Source: JAWOLE01 sp963815655
GTDB taxonomy: Bacteria > Acidobacteriota > Thermoanaerobaculia > UBA5066 > Gp7-AA6
Direction of reading: 5' to 3'
Length of the DNA stretch: 64,000 nt
Assembly (NCBI GenBank): GCA_963815655.1
Contig: CAWFHK010000001.1
Location: 1,488,001-1,552,000, forward strand
Shown: piece after piece, positions 36,336 to 48,000 of the stretch
How the letters are laid out: each line of letters starts with the position of its first letter
Numbering within the stretch: position 1 is the first letter of the stretch
Notes under the pieces: model-generated
The model's input: the letters and a program-made list of their open reading frames with translations, nothing else
Database searches by the model: none
Told to the model about the DNA's origin: nothing
Position numbers and translations under genes: made by a program

Positions 36336-36391
36336 CGTGTCCTCCCCATTTCCATTCCAGGATCGATCGCCCGCGGCCTCTCCGGCGCCGC

Positions 36392-37681
36392 TCACGAGTC
36401 GCACCTCGCGAGCGCCGCGTTCACGACGTGATGCGAGCCGCGCGACACCGTGTCGGCGATCCACCCGCGGGCGGGGATCGCGCGCACGGTGCAGGTCGGC
36501 GTCACGTCCGGGCAGTTGCCCGCGACCGCGTCCCGGAAGCCGTTCATGAACGCGACCGCCTTCGGGTCGGGGCCGCCGCCGATCGCGCCGTCGTCCACGA
36601 CGATGGCGTTGTCGATGTTGATCGTGCCGTCTCCCGTGAAGCCGGACGGGGGAAGGAAGGGAACGGCGTCCGGCGAGAGCGGGGTTCCGTTCTTCATCAG
36701 CGCCGGGTGCGCCGTGACGCTGATGTATCCGGTCTTGCCGAAGTCGTCCCGCAACTCGGCGCCGGTCAGATTGATGGCGCCCCTGGGCGGTTCCGGCAGG
36801 CTCGCGTAGGGGGGAACCGAGTCGCGGCCGTCGGCCGTGATCGTGATGTGCTCCGCGATCGTGATGCACGCGCCGCTCAGGTCGACGAACTGCTCCGCGA
36901 ACGCGAAGAACTGGCTCTCGACGCCGCCCGAGAAGGAGTTGCGGCCGTGGCACTCCTGGCAGAAGTTGCAGGCGTCCGAGGCGCTGATTCCCCCCGGCGG
37001 GCAGGCCAGGGGGAGGGTCCCCGTGCAGTCCTCGCCGGCGAACAGGTTCCCGTGGTAGGAGATGTAGGTGTGCTGATCGAAGGGGCCGATCGTCTGGAAG
37101 ACGCTGTTGCCGAGCGTCATGTCCCCCTGCGAGAAGAACAGGATCCGGTTGCCGAAGAAGAACGAGCCGTTCGCGTTGACCTGGCAGCCGGCGTTCAAGC
37201 ACTCGGCCCGGACGAACTCTCCGATGGAGGTCATCTTCGATCCCGGGGTGACGTTGACGTTCCAGCACGACTTCAGGTTCTCTCCCCCGTTGGAGTTCTG
37301 GTCCTCCAGGGTGGCTCCCAGGATGTTGATCGTCGCGCCGGTCGGGTTGGGGGCGACGCACTTGTTGTTCATCGAGTCGAGCCCCGCGAAGAGCCTCATC
37401 CCGGCGATGCCGCTCGTCTGGATCGAGCCTCCGTTGCTTCCGTCCACGGTGATCGAGTGAGCCCGGATGATCACGTCCTGCGCCTGGATCCCGCACTGGA
37501 GCACGATGTCGTCGGCGGGCTGGTTGATGTTGACGTGGAGGTTGTAGTTCGGACCGGGCCCGTTCAGAGGCACGCAGTTGGTAATCACCGCTGTCGCGGC
37601 CCCCGCCGCCGGAACAAACGCGAAACAAGCCGCGAGACACGTCATCGCGAGGAAGAGCCTTTGGGTCGCTGCCTTTTGCAT
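36392..37681 (-). CDS. Exported Cys-rich protein with CxxCxxCH motif, paralogue A
   Basis: A 429-residue protein with a signal peptide (MQKAATQRLFLAMTCLAACFAFVPAAGA). It shares its whole layout with the following gene, including the four short blocks before the middle (CVPLNGPG, IRAHSIT, LEDQNSNGG, LKSCW) and the motif CNFCQECHGRN. Both proteins end in a short basic stretch closing with RCDS. The ribosome site GGGAGGA precedes the ATG. It is the first gene of the pair and has candidate operator site C 79 bp upstream. The function is unknown: an extracytoplasmic structural or electron-carrying protein is possible. Confidence 0.75.
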   Translation of the reverse strand: MQKAATQRLFLAMTCLAACFAFVPAAGAATAVITNCVPLNGPGPNYNLHVNINQPADDIVLQCGIQAQDVIIRAHSITVDGSNGGSIQTSGIAGMRLFAGLDSMNNKCVAPNPTGATINILGATLEDQNSNGGENLKSCWNVNVTPGSKMTSIGEFVRAECLNAGCQVNANGSFFFGNRILFFSQGDMTLGNSVFQTIGPFDQHTYISYHGNLFAGEDCTGTLPLACPPGGISASDACNFCQECHGRNSFSGGVESQFFAFAEQFVDLSGACITIAEHITITADGRDSVPPYASLPEPPRGAINLTGAELRDDFGKTGYISVTAHPALMKNGTPLSPDAVPFLPPSGFTGDGTINIDNAIVVDDGAIGGGPDPKAVAFMNGFRDAVAGNCPDVTPTCTVRAIPARGWIADTVSRGSHHVVNAALARCDS

Positions 37682-37759
37682 CTGGGCGTCCTCCCTGTTC
37701 TTGGGTCCGAGATCGAGAGATCCGTCGGAGCCGCCATGCTAGACCCCGGCGCCGCGGAA

Positions 37760-37777
37760 GTCCACTGGACAAAAGTC
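37760..37777 (-). promoter_or_regulatory. Candidate operator GTC-N4-GGAC-N4-GTC, site C
   Basis: + strand GTC-CACT-GGAC-AAAA-GTC, 79 bp before the start of the exported-protein pair. TAGCAT, a -10-like hexamer in the gene direction, lies about 22-27 bp after the site. Confidence 0.55.
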
Positions 37778-38046
37778 GCAGCCCGACCCCGGGGACGCCA
37801 AGGAATGGACGAAACGGGAATAACCGCCGAGGTTCACGCCCGCGGCGGCTGCGGCCGCCTGCGCCTGGCCGGCGGGCGTGTCAGGTCCGAGATGGCGCAA
37901 GACGTCGCCGCGGGGTCGGGCGGGATGGTGTACCAGCCGAAGACGTCTCCCGTCTGCCAGGTCTGGCCACAGGAGTTCTCCAGGTCGAAGCTGCTCGCGC
38001 TCGTCGGGCCCGTGAAATCGGGCTCGGACGCGGGGGGAGAAAAGTG
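37778..38046. other. Gap with no recognised gene
   Basis: Upstream of operator site C. A - strand frame over 38057-37870 reads DLENSCGQTWQTGDVFGWY and could be the remnant of an exported protein, but it has no start, ribosome site or known relative that I can name. Nothing else is visible. Confidence 0.3.
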
Positions 38047-38076
38047 CGCCGGCCCTGGCGTGTCAGGGCCGGCGCT
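38047..38076 (-). terminator. Strong intrinsic terminator
   Basis: GCGCCGGCCCTG and CAGGGCCGGCGC form a perfect 12-bp stem around a 6-base loop. On the - strand it is followed by ACTTTTCTCCCC. It ends a - strand transcript coming from higher coordinates. The small reading frame described next has its stop codon inside the hairpin. Confidence 0.8.
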
Positions 38077-38278
38077 GCGGAGGGGTGTCGAAGCGGTCAG
38101 AGGCCGACGCGCCGCCGGTCTCGAGCTTCCAATCCGTGACGGGAACCGACGCAAAGATCCTTCCTAACCGGGGAGATCCGCTACCGGCTGCGGCGAGTGT
38201 TGCCGCGGCGCCGGCGCTGGGCGAGCCGTCAGTCCGCTCGGGGGAATCCACAACCAAGATCCGGAGCAGCCTGATCAT
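38063..38278 (-). CDS. Possible small gene ending in a terminator
   Basis: A 71-residue frame on the - strand. ATG 38278 is preceded by GAGGAGGGAG, a strong ribosome site (12 bp spacing), and its TGA lies in the terminator hairpin. The product begins MIRLLRILVVDSPERTDGS and is rich in Ser, Ala, Gly and Arg. No family was recognised. The ribosome site and terminator are the only support, and the composition could equally be non-coding. Confidence 0.3.
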   Translation of the reverse strand: MIRLLRILVVDSPERTDGSPSAGAAATLAAAGSGSPRLGRIFASVPVTDWKLETGGASASDRFDTPPQRRP

Positions 38279-38424
38279 CTGGGGAATCTCCCTCCTCATC
38301 ACGCTTCTCGTCCGAACGACTCGGCGAGTTGAAGAGAGAGTAAGGGGTTATCGGTCGCCGAACTACTGGTCTCGCGTTCATGAGAAGGACAGGCCCCCGC
38401 CTGTCCCCGCACCTGTTCCCCCGA

Positions 38425-38619
38425 TCAGGACTCTCTCCCGAGTCTCTCCAGGAGAACATCTTCGAGGTGGCGACGGCTGTCGTATACGCCAAGAACCACG
38501 ACCCGGGGCCGGTCGATCCGGTAGATCAGCCTGTAAGGCGAAACGATCAATTCGAGGTACTGCCGCATCTGTAGCCGCTCGAGCTCCGGAATGACACGGC
38601 CCCTGCCCGGTATGGCCAC
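38425..38619 (-). pseudogene. ParE/RelE-type toxin, N-terminally truncated
   Basis: About 60 residues match the C-terminal two thirds of ParE toxins: PGRGRVIPEL, MRQYLELIVSPYRLIYRI and VVVLGVYDSRRHLEDVLLERL, where the usual form is RRGRVVPE...REL...YRIIYRI...VLxVxHxRR. The N-terminal helices are missing. An in-frame TAG lies four codons before the first possible start (GTG 38619), and the sequence upstream is unrelated. No antitoxin gene is next to it. Confidence 0.65.
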
Positions 38620-38661
38620 AAACGGTACCTATGCCCTTCTCGCGACTCTGGACCTTGGATC

Positions 38662-38686
38662 GCCTTCGGCCGAACGGGCCGAAGGC
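38662..38686 (-). terminator. Perfect hairpin after the small HTH gene
   Basis: GCCTTCGGCC (38662-38671) and GGCCGAAGGC (38677-38686) pair perfectly around GAACG. It starts at the stop codon of the small gene at 38686-38952. There is no T-run, so it is either a factor-assisted terminator or a repeat. Confidence 0.4.
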
Positions 38687-38952
38687 TATCGTGTCCCCTT
38701 CCTCTCCAGAATCTCGATCGTGATCGCCTGGTGGCGGACCTGGGTCTTGAGCTCCTCGATGTCGTGCTCGAGCTCCAGGATCCGGCTGGCGGGCACGAGC
38801 TTCATCGCGGCGCGCTCGACCATCAGGTTCCACTTGCGCACGATGTGGGGAGGAATCCCCAGCTTATCGGTCAGGCCTCCCGCGGCCCCGTCCCTGGTCC
38901 CGTTCCGCGGCGAAAACTCTTCGGGCCTCAGCGCATTCTTGACAAGTTCCAT
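38686..38952 (-). CDS. Small helix-turn-helix / coiled-coil protein (transposase OrfA-like?)
   Basis: An 88-residue protein. ATG 38952 is chosen because GGAGTGAG precedes it; the frame is open further upstream without support. The first half has DKLGIPPHIVRKWNLMVERAA, a plausible helix-turn-helix of the kind in IS3 OrfA proteins. The second half, ILELEHDIEELKTQVRHQAITIEILER, has heptad spacing of a coiled coil, again as in OrfA leucine zippers. No OrfB or terminal repeats are nearby. It could be a transposase relic or a small DNA-binding protein. It lies just downstream of the giant surface-protein gene, beyond a hairpin. Confidence 0.5.
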   Translation of the reverse strand: MELVKNALRPEEFSPRNGTRDGAAGGLTDKLGIPPHIVRKWNLMVERAAMKLVPASRILELEHDIEELKTQVRHQAITIEILERKGTR

Positions 38953-38987
38953 GACTCTCACTCCAACCGCGCCCACCTCGCGAAACT

Positions 38988-39011
38988 CCCGGGGCGCCTG
39001 GGCGCCCCGGG
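38988..39011 (-). terminator. Hairpin after the giant surface-protein gene
   Basis: CCCGGGGCGCC and GGCGCCCCGGG are perfect inverted copies, about 50 bp after the stop of the giant gene. The following - strand sequence AGTTTCG has only a short T-run. A likely terminator or transcript-stabilising hairpin. Confidence 0.5.
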
Positions 39012-39059
39012 TCAATCAATGCCAGTTCGAAACCACTCTCTCGACGACCGCCGCGGGCG

Positions 39060-42000
39060 CTACTCGCCCGAGCCGGTCAGGGATGCCGTCTGTGGACTGT
39101 TGTTCGCGTTGTCGTTGATCGTCACCTTGCCGGTCCTCGCTCCCACGATGGTGGGAGTGAACGTGACGTTGATCGTGCAGCTCCCGCCGCCGGCCAGGAC
39201 AGCCGGGCAGTTGTTCGTCTGCGCGAAGTCCCCGCTCGCCGTGACGCTGGTGATGGTCAGGGAGACCGCCTGGTTGTTGGTCAGCACGACCGGCATGGAC
39301 GCGCTCGTCACTCCGACCGTCACGGCCCCGAATCCCAGGCTGCTCGGAGCGACGCTCGCCGGAGCGATCGTCGGGGCGACGCCCGCGACGCCGACCGGGA
39401 ACCCGGTCCAGCTGGCGCCGCCGCCGCCGGTGCCGCCGTCCGTCAGGGAAGCCTTGTAGCTCGACGGCGTGCCGGCCGGATCCGTTCCGTCCACCGGGAC
39501 GACGCCGAGGAGGTTGTTGTTCGTGCCGTTTCCATAGACGGCGCTGAAGGACGTGTACTCGGCCGCTCCCCACTGCCACTGGAACGTGACGCCCGGCGAG
39601 TCCGTCGAGAACGCCGCCGACCACGTCATGCTCTCGATGCCGTTGGGGAATCCTCCGGCCGGCACCAGGAGCGCGAGGCCGTCGAGGAAGGTGTGGATCG
39701 TCGCGCTGCCGTTGACCGTGGCCCGCGGCACGACGGTGCTCCAACGGCTGTTCACCAGATCCCAGGAGGTGGTCGCCGAGGTCGCGGTCGAGGAGAAGTT
39801 GACCACGGCGTTGGGCACGCTGATGGGGGCGCCTCCGTTGATCGTGATCGTCGCGTTGGTCACGTAGAGCTTCGCGCCGCTCGACGGGATGTTGGCCACG
39901 TTGACCGCCTCGCTGTTGAACCAGAGGTAGTCGCCGGCCGTGATCGAGGGGAGGTGCCGGTCGTAGTGGATGTTCGTGTTGCCGCTCATGTTGATCGTGT
40001 TCCCGATGATCGATCCGAAGAAGTCGCTCCCGCCGGAGAGGTTGATCGCCGAGTTGGGCGCGTAGACCACCGAGTAGGTCTGGGCGTTGCCCGACAGCTT
40101 CGTGGCCTTGCTCCCGCCGTAGTAGAACTGCATGTTGATCGGGATTCCGGACGGGTTCAGGACGCTCCCGCCGGAGAGGTCGAGCGCCGTGTTGCTCACC
40201 GACGTGCCGGCGACGTTCATGACCACCGGTCCCGAGTCCACCCTGAGGACGCTGTTCCCGGAGAGCGTCAGGCTGTTGACGTTGTAGGTCCCCCTGGTGA
40301 GATGGGCCGTCGTGTTGCCGCTCAGGCTCAGATTGCCGTACTGCCCCGGCGCCAGGTTGACCGCCTTGCTCCCCGCGCTGGTGCAGCCGGCGATCGAACC
40401 GCAGGTTCCCGAGATGCTCTGGTTGGTCGTGGGAGGAGCCGGGCTCGGCGGGACCGGGTTGGCGTAGAAGACCGGGTCGTCGAGATGGACGAGGCCGCCC
40501 GTCGCCTTCGCGTTCCCGCTCACCGTGTAGCCCATCATCGAGCTGGCCTTGCAGGCGCCGGTGCCCGACAGGGGCGAAGCCACGGTCCCGTTGATCTTCG
40601 CGTTTCCGCTGAGCGTCGCGTTGCCGTTGGTGCCCGCGTTCCCGCCGCTGTTCATATGAGAGGCGTTGTAGCCGAGGGTCGAGTCGAAGCTGTCCAGGGA
40701 GCCGTTGCCCGTCGCGGTGATGGCGCCGCAGCCGCTCGCGGTGGCGAAGATGCCGTACGAGTAGAGCGAGCCGCCCGTGATCGAGCTCGTGCCGGCGCCG
40801 GTGAGCTGGATGAACTGCTGGCTCCCGGCCACGTTCTTGTCGTTGTCGGTCAGGGTCAGAACCGCCGTCGCGACTCCGCTGGCCGTCGGGCTGAAGGTCA
40901 CGTTGACCTTGCAATTGGCCCCCGCCGCCAGGCTCGCGCCGCAGGTCGTCGTCTTCGTGAAGAAGGAGGCGTTGGGTCCGGTGATCGTGATCGTGATGGG
41001 GGTCAGGGCCGCCGTGCCGATGTTCGTCAGCGTCACGGGCACCGGGCTGCTGGACGTGCCGGCCAGCTGGTTGCCGAAGGAGAGGCTCGTCGGGTTCAGG
41101 CTCACGACCGGAGCCGGGGTCACGGTCTGCGCCAGCGTCGCGCTGCTCGAAGCGTAGTTCGCGTCGCCGCTGTAGCAGGCCAGGATCGGGTTGGAGCCGG
41201 TCGCCAGGGCCGAGGTGCTCGTCGCGGCCGTTCCGAGGGCGAGAGGCTGCGTGTCGATGAGCGTGCTCGTCCCGAGGGCCGCGCAGCTCGCGCCGCTCGC
41301 CTGGTTGTAGAAGCTGACCGTTCCGGTCGGGGTGAGGGCGCCCGCGGTCTCCGTCACCGTGAAGGTGACCGCCTGCCCGTAGTTGGAGGGGTTGGCCGAG
41401 GAAGCCAGCGCCGTCGAGGTGACGGCCGGCAGGATGGTGGCCGTGGTCGAGGCCGACGTCGCGGTGAGCGCGTAGTTGCCGGCCGCCGCGCCGGAGAGCG
41501 ACACCGTGGCCGTCACCGTCTTGCCGGCCCCGGCGTTCGCGTCGGAGAAGGCCGCGCCGCTGGCCGTGCAGGTCACCGGGTCCGCGCCGACCACGCCGGC
41601 GAGCGAGCAGGTGGCCGTGGCCGCCGTCGTGCCGTCGTAGCTCTTGTTGGACGCCGTGATGGACGGCGTCACCGGCTTGGGCGTGATCGAGGCCGTCGTC
41701 GTCGCCGTCGTCGAGGAGAGCGTGTAGTTGCCGGCCTGCGCTCCGGAGAGCGACACCGTCGCCGTCACGGTCTTGCCCGTGTCGGCGGCGGCGCTCGCGA
41801 AGGTCGCGCCGCTGCCGGTGCAGGTGACGTCGTCCGAGCCCAGCACTCCGGTGAGCGTGCAGCCGGTGACCGTCGCCGCCGTGTTTCCGTTATAGACCTT
41901 GTTCGCCGCCGTGACGGAAGCCGTCACCGACTGGCCGGTGATGTTCGCCGTGGTCGTGGCCGTCGTCGAGGAGAGAGCGTAGTTGCCCGCCGCCGTTCCG

Positions 42001-45000
42001 GACAGGGCCACGGTCGCCGTGACCGTCTTGCCGTTTCCGACGCTGGCGCTCGCGAACGTGCCGCCGCTTCCCGCGCAGCTCACGTCGTCCGAGCCCACCA
42101 CTCCGGAGAGCGTGCAGCCGCTGACCGTCGCCGTCGTCGTGCCGTCGTAGGTCTTATTCGAAGCCGTGATGGACGCCGTCACCGACTTGGCCGTGATGTT
42201 GGCCGTCGTCGCCGCCGTCGTCGAGGTCAGCGTGTAGTTGCCGGCCGCGGCCCCGGAGAGCGACACCGTCGCGCTCACCGGCTTGGCCGTCCCGACGTTC
42301 GCGTCGGAGAACGCCCCGGCGCTGCCCGTGCAGGTCACCGGGTCCGCGCCGACCACGCCGCTCAGGGAGCAGGTCGCGATCGTCGCCGCCGCCGTCCCGT
42401 CGTAAACCTTGTTCGAAGCCGTGATCGAAGCGGTCACCGGCCTGGCCGTGATGTCCGCCGATGCCGTCGCCGTCGTCGAGGAGAGCGCGTAGTTGCCCGA
42501 GGCCGTGCCCGAGAGGCTGATGCCCGTCGCCGTCACGGTCTTGCCCGTGCCGGTGTTGGCGTTCGCGAAGCTCGCGCTCGCCGCCGAGCAGGTGACGTTG
42601 GAGGAGTCCGCCGCCAGCACGCCGGTGAGGGTGCAGGAGGTGATGCTCGCCGAGGCCGAGCCGTCATAGACCTTGTTCGCCGCCGCCACCGCCGCCGTCA
42701 CCGACTTCGCCGTGATGTCCGCCGATGCCGTCGCCGTCGTCGAGGAGAGCGCGTAGTTGCCCGAGGCCGTGCCCGAGAGGCTGATGCCCGTTGCCGTCAC
42801 GGTCTTGCCCGTGCCGGTGTTGGCGTTCGCGAAGCTCGCGGAGGCGGCCGAGCAGCTCACGTTGCCCGCGTCGCCGGCCAGCACGCCCGCCAGGGTGCAC
42901 GTCGTGCTCGCCGAATTGGTGCCGTCATAGACCTTATTGCTCGCCGTGACGCTTGGCGTCACCGACTTGGCCGTGATGTTGGCCGTGGCAGTCGCCGTCG
43001 TCGAGGAGAGCGCGTAGTTGCCCGAGGCCGTGCCCGAGAGAGAGATTCCCGTCGCCGACACCGTCTTCCCGCTGCCCACGTTCGCGTCCGCGAAGCTCGC
43101 GGAGGCGGCCGAGCAGCTCACGTTGCCCGCGTCGCCGGCCAGCACGCCCGCCAGGGTGCACGTCGTGCTCGCCGTGGTATTGCCGTCATAGACCTTGTCG
43201 CTCGCCGTCACGCTCGGCGTCACAGCCATCTTGGTGATGTTGGCCGTCGTCGAGGCCGTCGTCGAGGAGAGAGAGTAGTTGCCGGCCTCGCTGCCCGAGA
43301 GAGAGATCCCCGTCGCCGACACCGTCTTGCCGTTGCCGGCGCTCGCATCCGAGAACGTCGCGCTGGCGGCCGAACAGCTCACGTTGCCCGCGTCGCCGGC
43401 CAGCACGCCCGCCAGGGCGCACGTCGTGCTCGCCGAATTGGTGCCGTCATAGACCTTGTCGCTCGCCGTGACGCTCGGCGTCACCGACTTCGCGGTGATG
43501 TTAGCCGACGTCGTCGCCGTCGCCGCGACCGAGTAGTTGCCCGAGTCCGCGCCGGAAAGCGCCACGCTCGCCGTCACGGTCTTGCCCGTCCCGACGTTCT
43601 TGTCCGAGAAGGACCCGGCGCTGCCCGCGCAGCTCACCGCGTCCGGAGAAATCACGCCGGTCAGCGAGCAGCCCGTGATCGAGGCCGAGGCCGTCCCGTC
43701 ATAGATCCTGTTGGAAGCCGTGATCGCCGCCGTCAGCGACTTCGGCGTGATCGCCGCCGTCGTCGAGGGCTGCGAGAGGGAGTAGTTGCCGGCGTCCGTC
43801 CCCGAGATCGTCAGACCGGAGACGCTGACCGACTTGCCCGACCCGACGTTCTTCGTGTCGAACGTCCCGACCGCGGCACCCGTGTTCAGGCTGACCGAGT
43901 CGCTTCCCTGGATGCCAACCAGCGCGGCGCTTCCCGTGTTCAGCGCCGCCGAGGTGCCGCCGTCGTAGATCTTGTCGCTCGCCGTGATCCCGCTGACCGT
44001 CAGCGTCCTGGCCGTGATGTCGGCCGTCGCCGTCGGCTGCGTGATTCCGTAGTTGGCCACGTCCGCTCCGCCGATCGTCAGGCCGGACACCTGGACCGTC
44101 TTGCCCGTGCCGACCGTCTTGCTCGAGAAGGCGCCCGAAGCGCCGCTCGCGTCGAGCGACACGGTGTCCGGAGAGATGACTCCGTTCAGCGCCGCCAGGC
44201 CCGTGTTGAGCGTCGCCGTCGTCGTCGCGTCGTAGATCTTGTTGTCCGCCGTGATGCCCGTCACCGTCAGGTACAGCTTCGTGATCGAAGCCGTCGTCGA
44301 GGGCTGGGCCAGCGTGTAGTCCGCCGCCTGCGCGCCCGAAATCGTCAATCCGCTGATCGAGACCGTCTTGCCGGCACCGACGTCCTTCGTGTCGAACGTC
44401 CCGACCGCCGAACCCGTGGAGAGCGACACGTCGTCGCTCCCGATCACCCCGACCAGGGAGGCCGAGCCCGTGTTCAGCGCCGCCCCCGTCGTCCGGTCAT
44501 AGACCTTGTCGTTGGCCGTGATCCCGGAGACCGTCAGCGCCGCCTTCGTGATGTCCGCCAGGGTCGTCGCCGTCGCCGCCACCGAGTAGTTGCCCGCGTC
44601 GCCGCCCGACAGAGCCACGTCCGCCGTCACCGTCTTGCCCAGCCCCGCGCTCGCGTCGGAGAACTGCCCGTTCGAGCCCGTGCAGGAGACGTCGTCCGAG
44701 CCCACGACACCCGCCAGCGTGCAGCCCGTGATCGAGGCGCTCATTGAGCCGTCATAGGTCTTGTTCGAAGCCGCGATCGTCGCCGTCAGCGACTTCGCCG
44801 TGATGTCCGCCGTCGTCGCCGCCGTCGTGTTGTACGTGTAGTTGCCCGCGTCCACACCCGAGATCGAGATCCCGGAGACGCTCACCGCCTTGGCCGTCCC
44901 CACGTTCTTGTCCGAGAAGCTCGCGCTCGCGTAGCTGTCCGTGAACACGTCGCCCGGAGACCCGGTTGTCCGTCAGTCCGACCGTCGCCGTCGTCGTCCC

Positions 45001-48000
45001 GTCATAAACCTTGCCGATGCCAACCGCGCTGATCGTCAGCGGCCGGCCCGTGATGTCCGCAGTCGCCGATGCCGTCGTCGAGGTCAGGCTGTAGTTGCCC
45101 GAGTCCGTGCCCGAGATCGAGATCCCGGAGACACTCACCGCGATCCCAGTCCCGACGTTCCTGGTCGCAAAACTGGCGCTCGTGTAGTTGTCCGTCACCA
45201 CGTCGCCCGAAACCCGGTCGTCCGACAGCGTCACCGTGGCCGACGTCAGACCGTCGTAAACCTTGTTCACGCCCGCCGCCGACACCGTCAGCGACTTGGC
45301 CGTGATGTTCGCCGTCGCCGACGCCGTCGTGTTCGCCGTGTAGTTGACCGCATCCGCGCCCGAGATCGAGATCCCGGAGACGCTGACCGACTTGGCCGTC
45401 CCCACGTTCTTGTCCGCGAACGACGCGCTCCCGTAGCTCGCCGTGAAGGAATCGCTTCCGATCCGGTCGTCCGACAGCGTCACCGTCGCCGCCGTCGTCC
45501 CGTCGTAGGTCCGGCTCACGCCCGTCGCGGTCACCGCCAGGGCCCGCGGCGTGATCGCCGCCGAGGTCGTGATCGGAGCGAAGAGCGTGTAGTTGCCCGC
45601 ATCAGCACCCGCCAGGCTCACCCCCGTCACCGTCACCGTCCCGCCCGGCACGTTCTTGCTCGCAAACGTCGCCGACGGACTCCCGCTCAGCGTCACGTCG
45701 TCGCCGCCGACCACGCCCGTCAGAGCGTGCCGCCGGTCACCGACGCCGAAGCCGATCCGTCGTAAACCTTGTCCACTCCCGTGTAGCTCGCCGTCAACTG
45801 CTTCGCCGTGATGTCCGCAGTCGCCGTCGGCTGCGTCAGCCCGTAGTTGGCCACGTCCGCCCCGCCGATCGTCAGACCCGACACCTGGACCGTCTTGCCC
45901 GTGCCGACCGTCTTGCTCGCGAACGCTCCCGAAGCGCCGCTCGCGTCGAGCGTCACGGCGTCCGGAGAGATCACCCCGTTCAGCGCCGCCAGGCTCGTGT
46001 TCAGCGTCGCCGACGTGTTCCCGTCGTAGATCTTGTTGTCCGCCGTGATGCCCGCTCACCGTGAGGTAGAGCTGCGTGATCGAGGCCGTCGCCGTCGGCT
46101 GCGTCAGCATGTAGTCGCCCGCGTTGGCGCCGCCAATCGTCAGACCGCTGACCTGGACCGTCTTCCCGGCCCCGACGTTCTTGTCGGAGAAGGTTCCGAC
46201 CGCCGCCGACGTGTCCAGCGTGACCGTGTCGCCGCTGACCACACCGACCAGGGCCGCCCCGGCGACGTTCAGCGTCGCCGCCGTCGTCTGGTCATAGACC
46301 TTGTCGGAAGCCGTGATCCCCGTGACCGTCAGAGAAGCCTTGGTGATGTCCGCAGTGGACGTCGCCGTCGCCGCCACCGAGTAGTTGCCCGAGTCCGCGC
46401 CCGACAGAGCCACGTCCGCCGTCACCGTCTTGCCGGCCCCGACCGACGCGTTGTCGAACTGCCCGTTCGAAGCCGCGCAGCTCACGTCGTCCGGAGAGAC
46501 CACCCCGGTCAGCGCGCAGCCCGAGACCGCCGCGCTCGTCGAGCCGTCGTAAACCTTGCTCGAAGCCGTGAAGGAGGCCGTCAGCGACTTCGCCGTGACG
46601 TCCGCCGTCGTCGAAGCCGTCGTGTTGTACGTGTAGTTGCCCGCGTCCACTCCCGAGATCGAGATCCCGGAAACGCTCACCGCTTTGGCCGTCCCCACGT
46701 TCTTGTCCGCGAAGCCGCGCCCGTGTAGCTGTCGGTGAACACGTCGCCCGACACCCGGTTGTCCGTCAGTCCGACCGTCGCCGTCGTCGTCCCGTCATAA
46801 ACCTTGTCAGCCACCGCGCTGATCGTCAGCGGCCGGCCCGTGATGTCCGCAGTCGCCGATGCCGTCGTCGAGGTCAGGCTGTAGTTGCCCGAGTCCGTGC
46901 CCGAGATCGAGATCCCGGAGACGCTCACCGCGATCCCAGTCCCGACGTTCCTGGTCGCGAAACTGGCGCTCGTGTAGTTGTCCGTCACCACGTCGCCCGA
47001 AACCCGGTCGTCCGACAGCGTCACCGTGGCCGACGTCAGACCGTCGTAAACCTTGTTCACGCCCGCCGCCGACACCGTCAGCGACTTCGCCGTGATGTCC
47101 GCCGTCGCCGACGCCGTCGTGTTGGCCGTGTAGTTGACCGCATCCGCGCCCGAGATCGAAATCCCGGAGACGCTGACCGACTTGGCCGTCCCCACGTTCT
47201 TGTCGGAGAACGACGCGCTCCCGTAGCTCGCCGTGAAGGAATCGCTTCCGATCCGGTCGTCCGACAGCGTCACCGTCGCCGTCATCGCCACCGTCGTAGG
47301 TCTTGTTCACGCCCGTCGCGGTCACCGCCAGGGCCCGCGGCGTGATCGCCGCCGAGGTCGTGATCGGCGCGAAGAGCGTGTAGTTGCCCGCATCAGCACC
47401 CGCCAGGCTCACCCCCGTCACCGTCACCGTCCCGCCCGGCACGTTCTTGCTCGCAAACGTCGCCGACGGACTCCCGCTCAGCGTCACGTCGTCCCCGCCG
47501 ACCACGCCCGAGAGCGTCCCGCCGGTCACAGACGCCGAAGCCGATCCGTCGTAGACCTTGTCAACGCCCGTGTAGCTTGCCGTCAACTGCTTCGCCGTGA
47601 TGTCCGCAGTCGCCGTCGGCTGCGTGATCCCGTAGTTCGCAACGTCCGCCCCGCCGATCGTCAGACCCGACACCTGGACCGTCTTGGCCGTGCCGACCGT
47701 CTTGGTCGAGAACGCGCCGGCCGCCAGGCTCGCATCCAGAGTCACCGCGTCCGGAGAGATGACCCCGTTCAGCGCCGCCAGGCTCGTGTTCAGCGTCGCC
47801 GACGTGTTCCCGTCGTAGATCTTGTTGTCTGCCGTGATGCCCGTCACCGTCAGGTAGAGCTGCGTGATCGAGGCCGTCGCCGTCGGCTGCGTCAGCATGT
47901 AGTCGCCCGCGTTGGCGCCGCCAATCGTCAGACCGTTGACCTGGACCGTCTTCCCGGCACCGACGTTCTTGTCGGAGAAGGTCCCGACCGCCGCCGACGT

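Noticed and set aside
38229..38492. - strand 87-residue frame upstream of the small terminator-linked frame
   Set aside because: It overlaps the ParE remnant in another frame, has no ribosome site and resembles no family.
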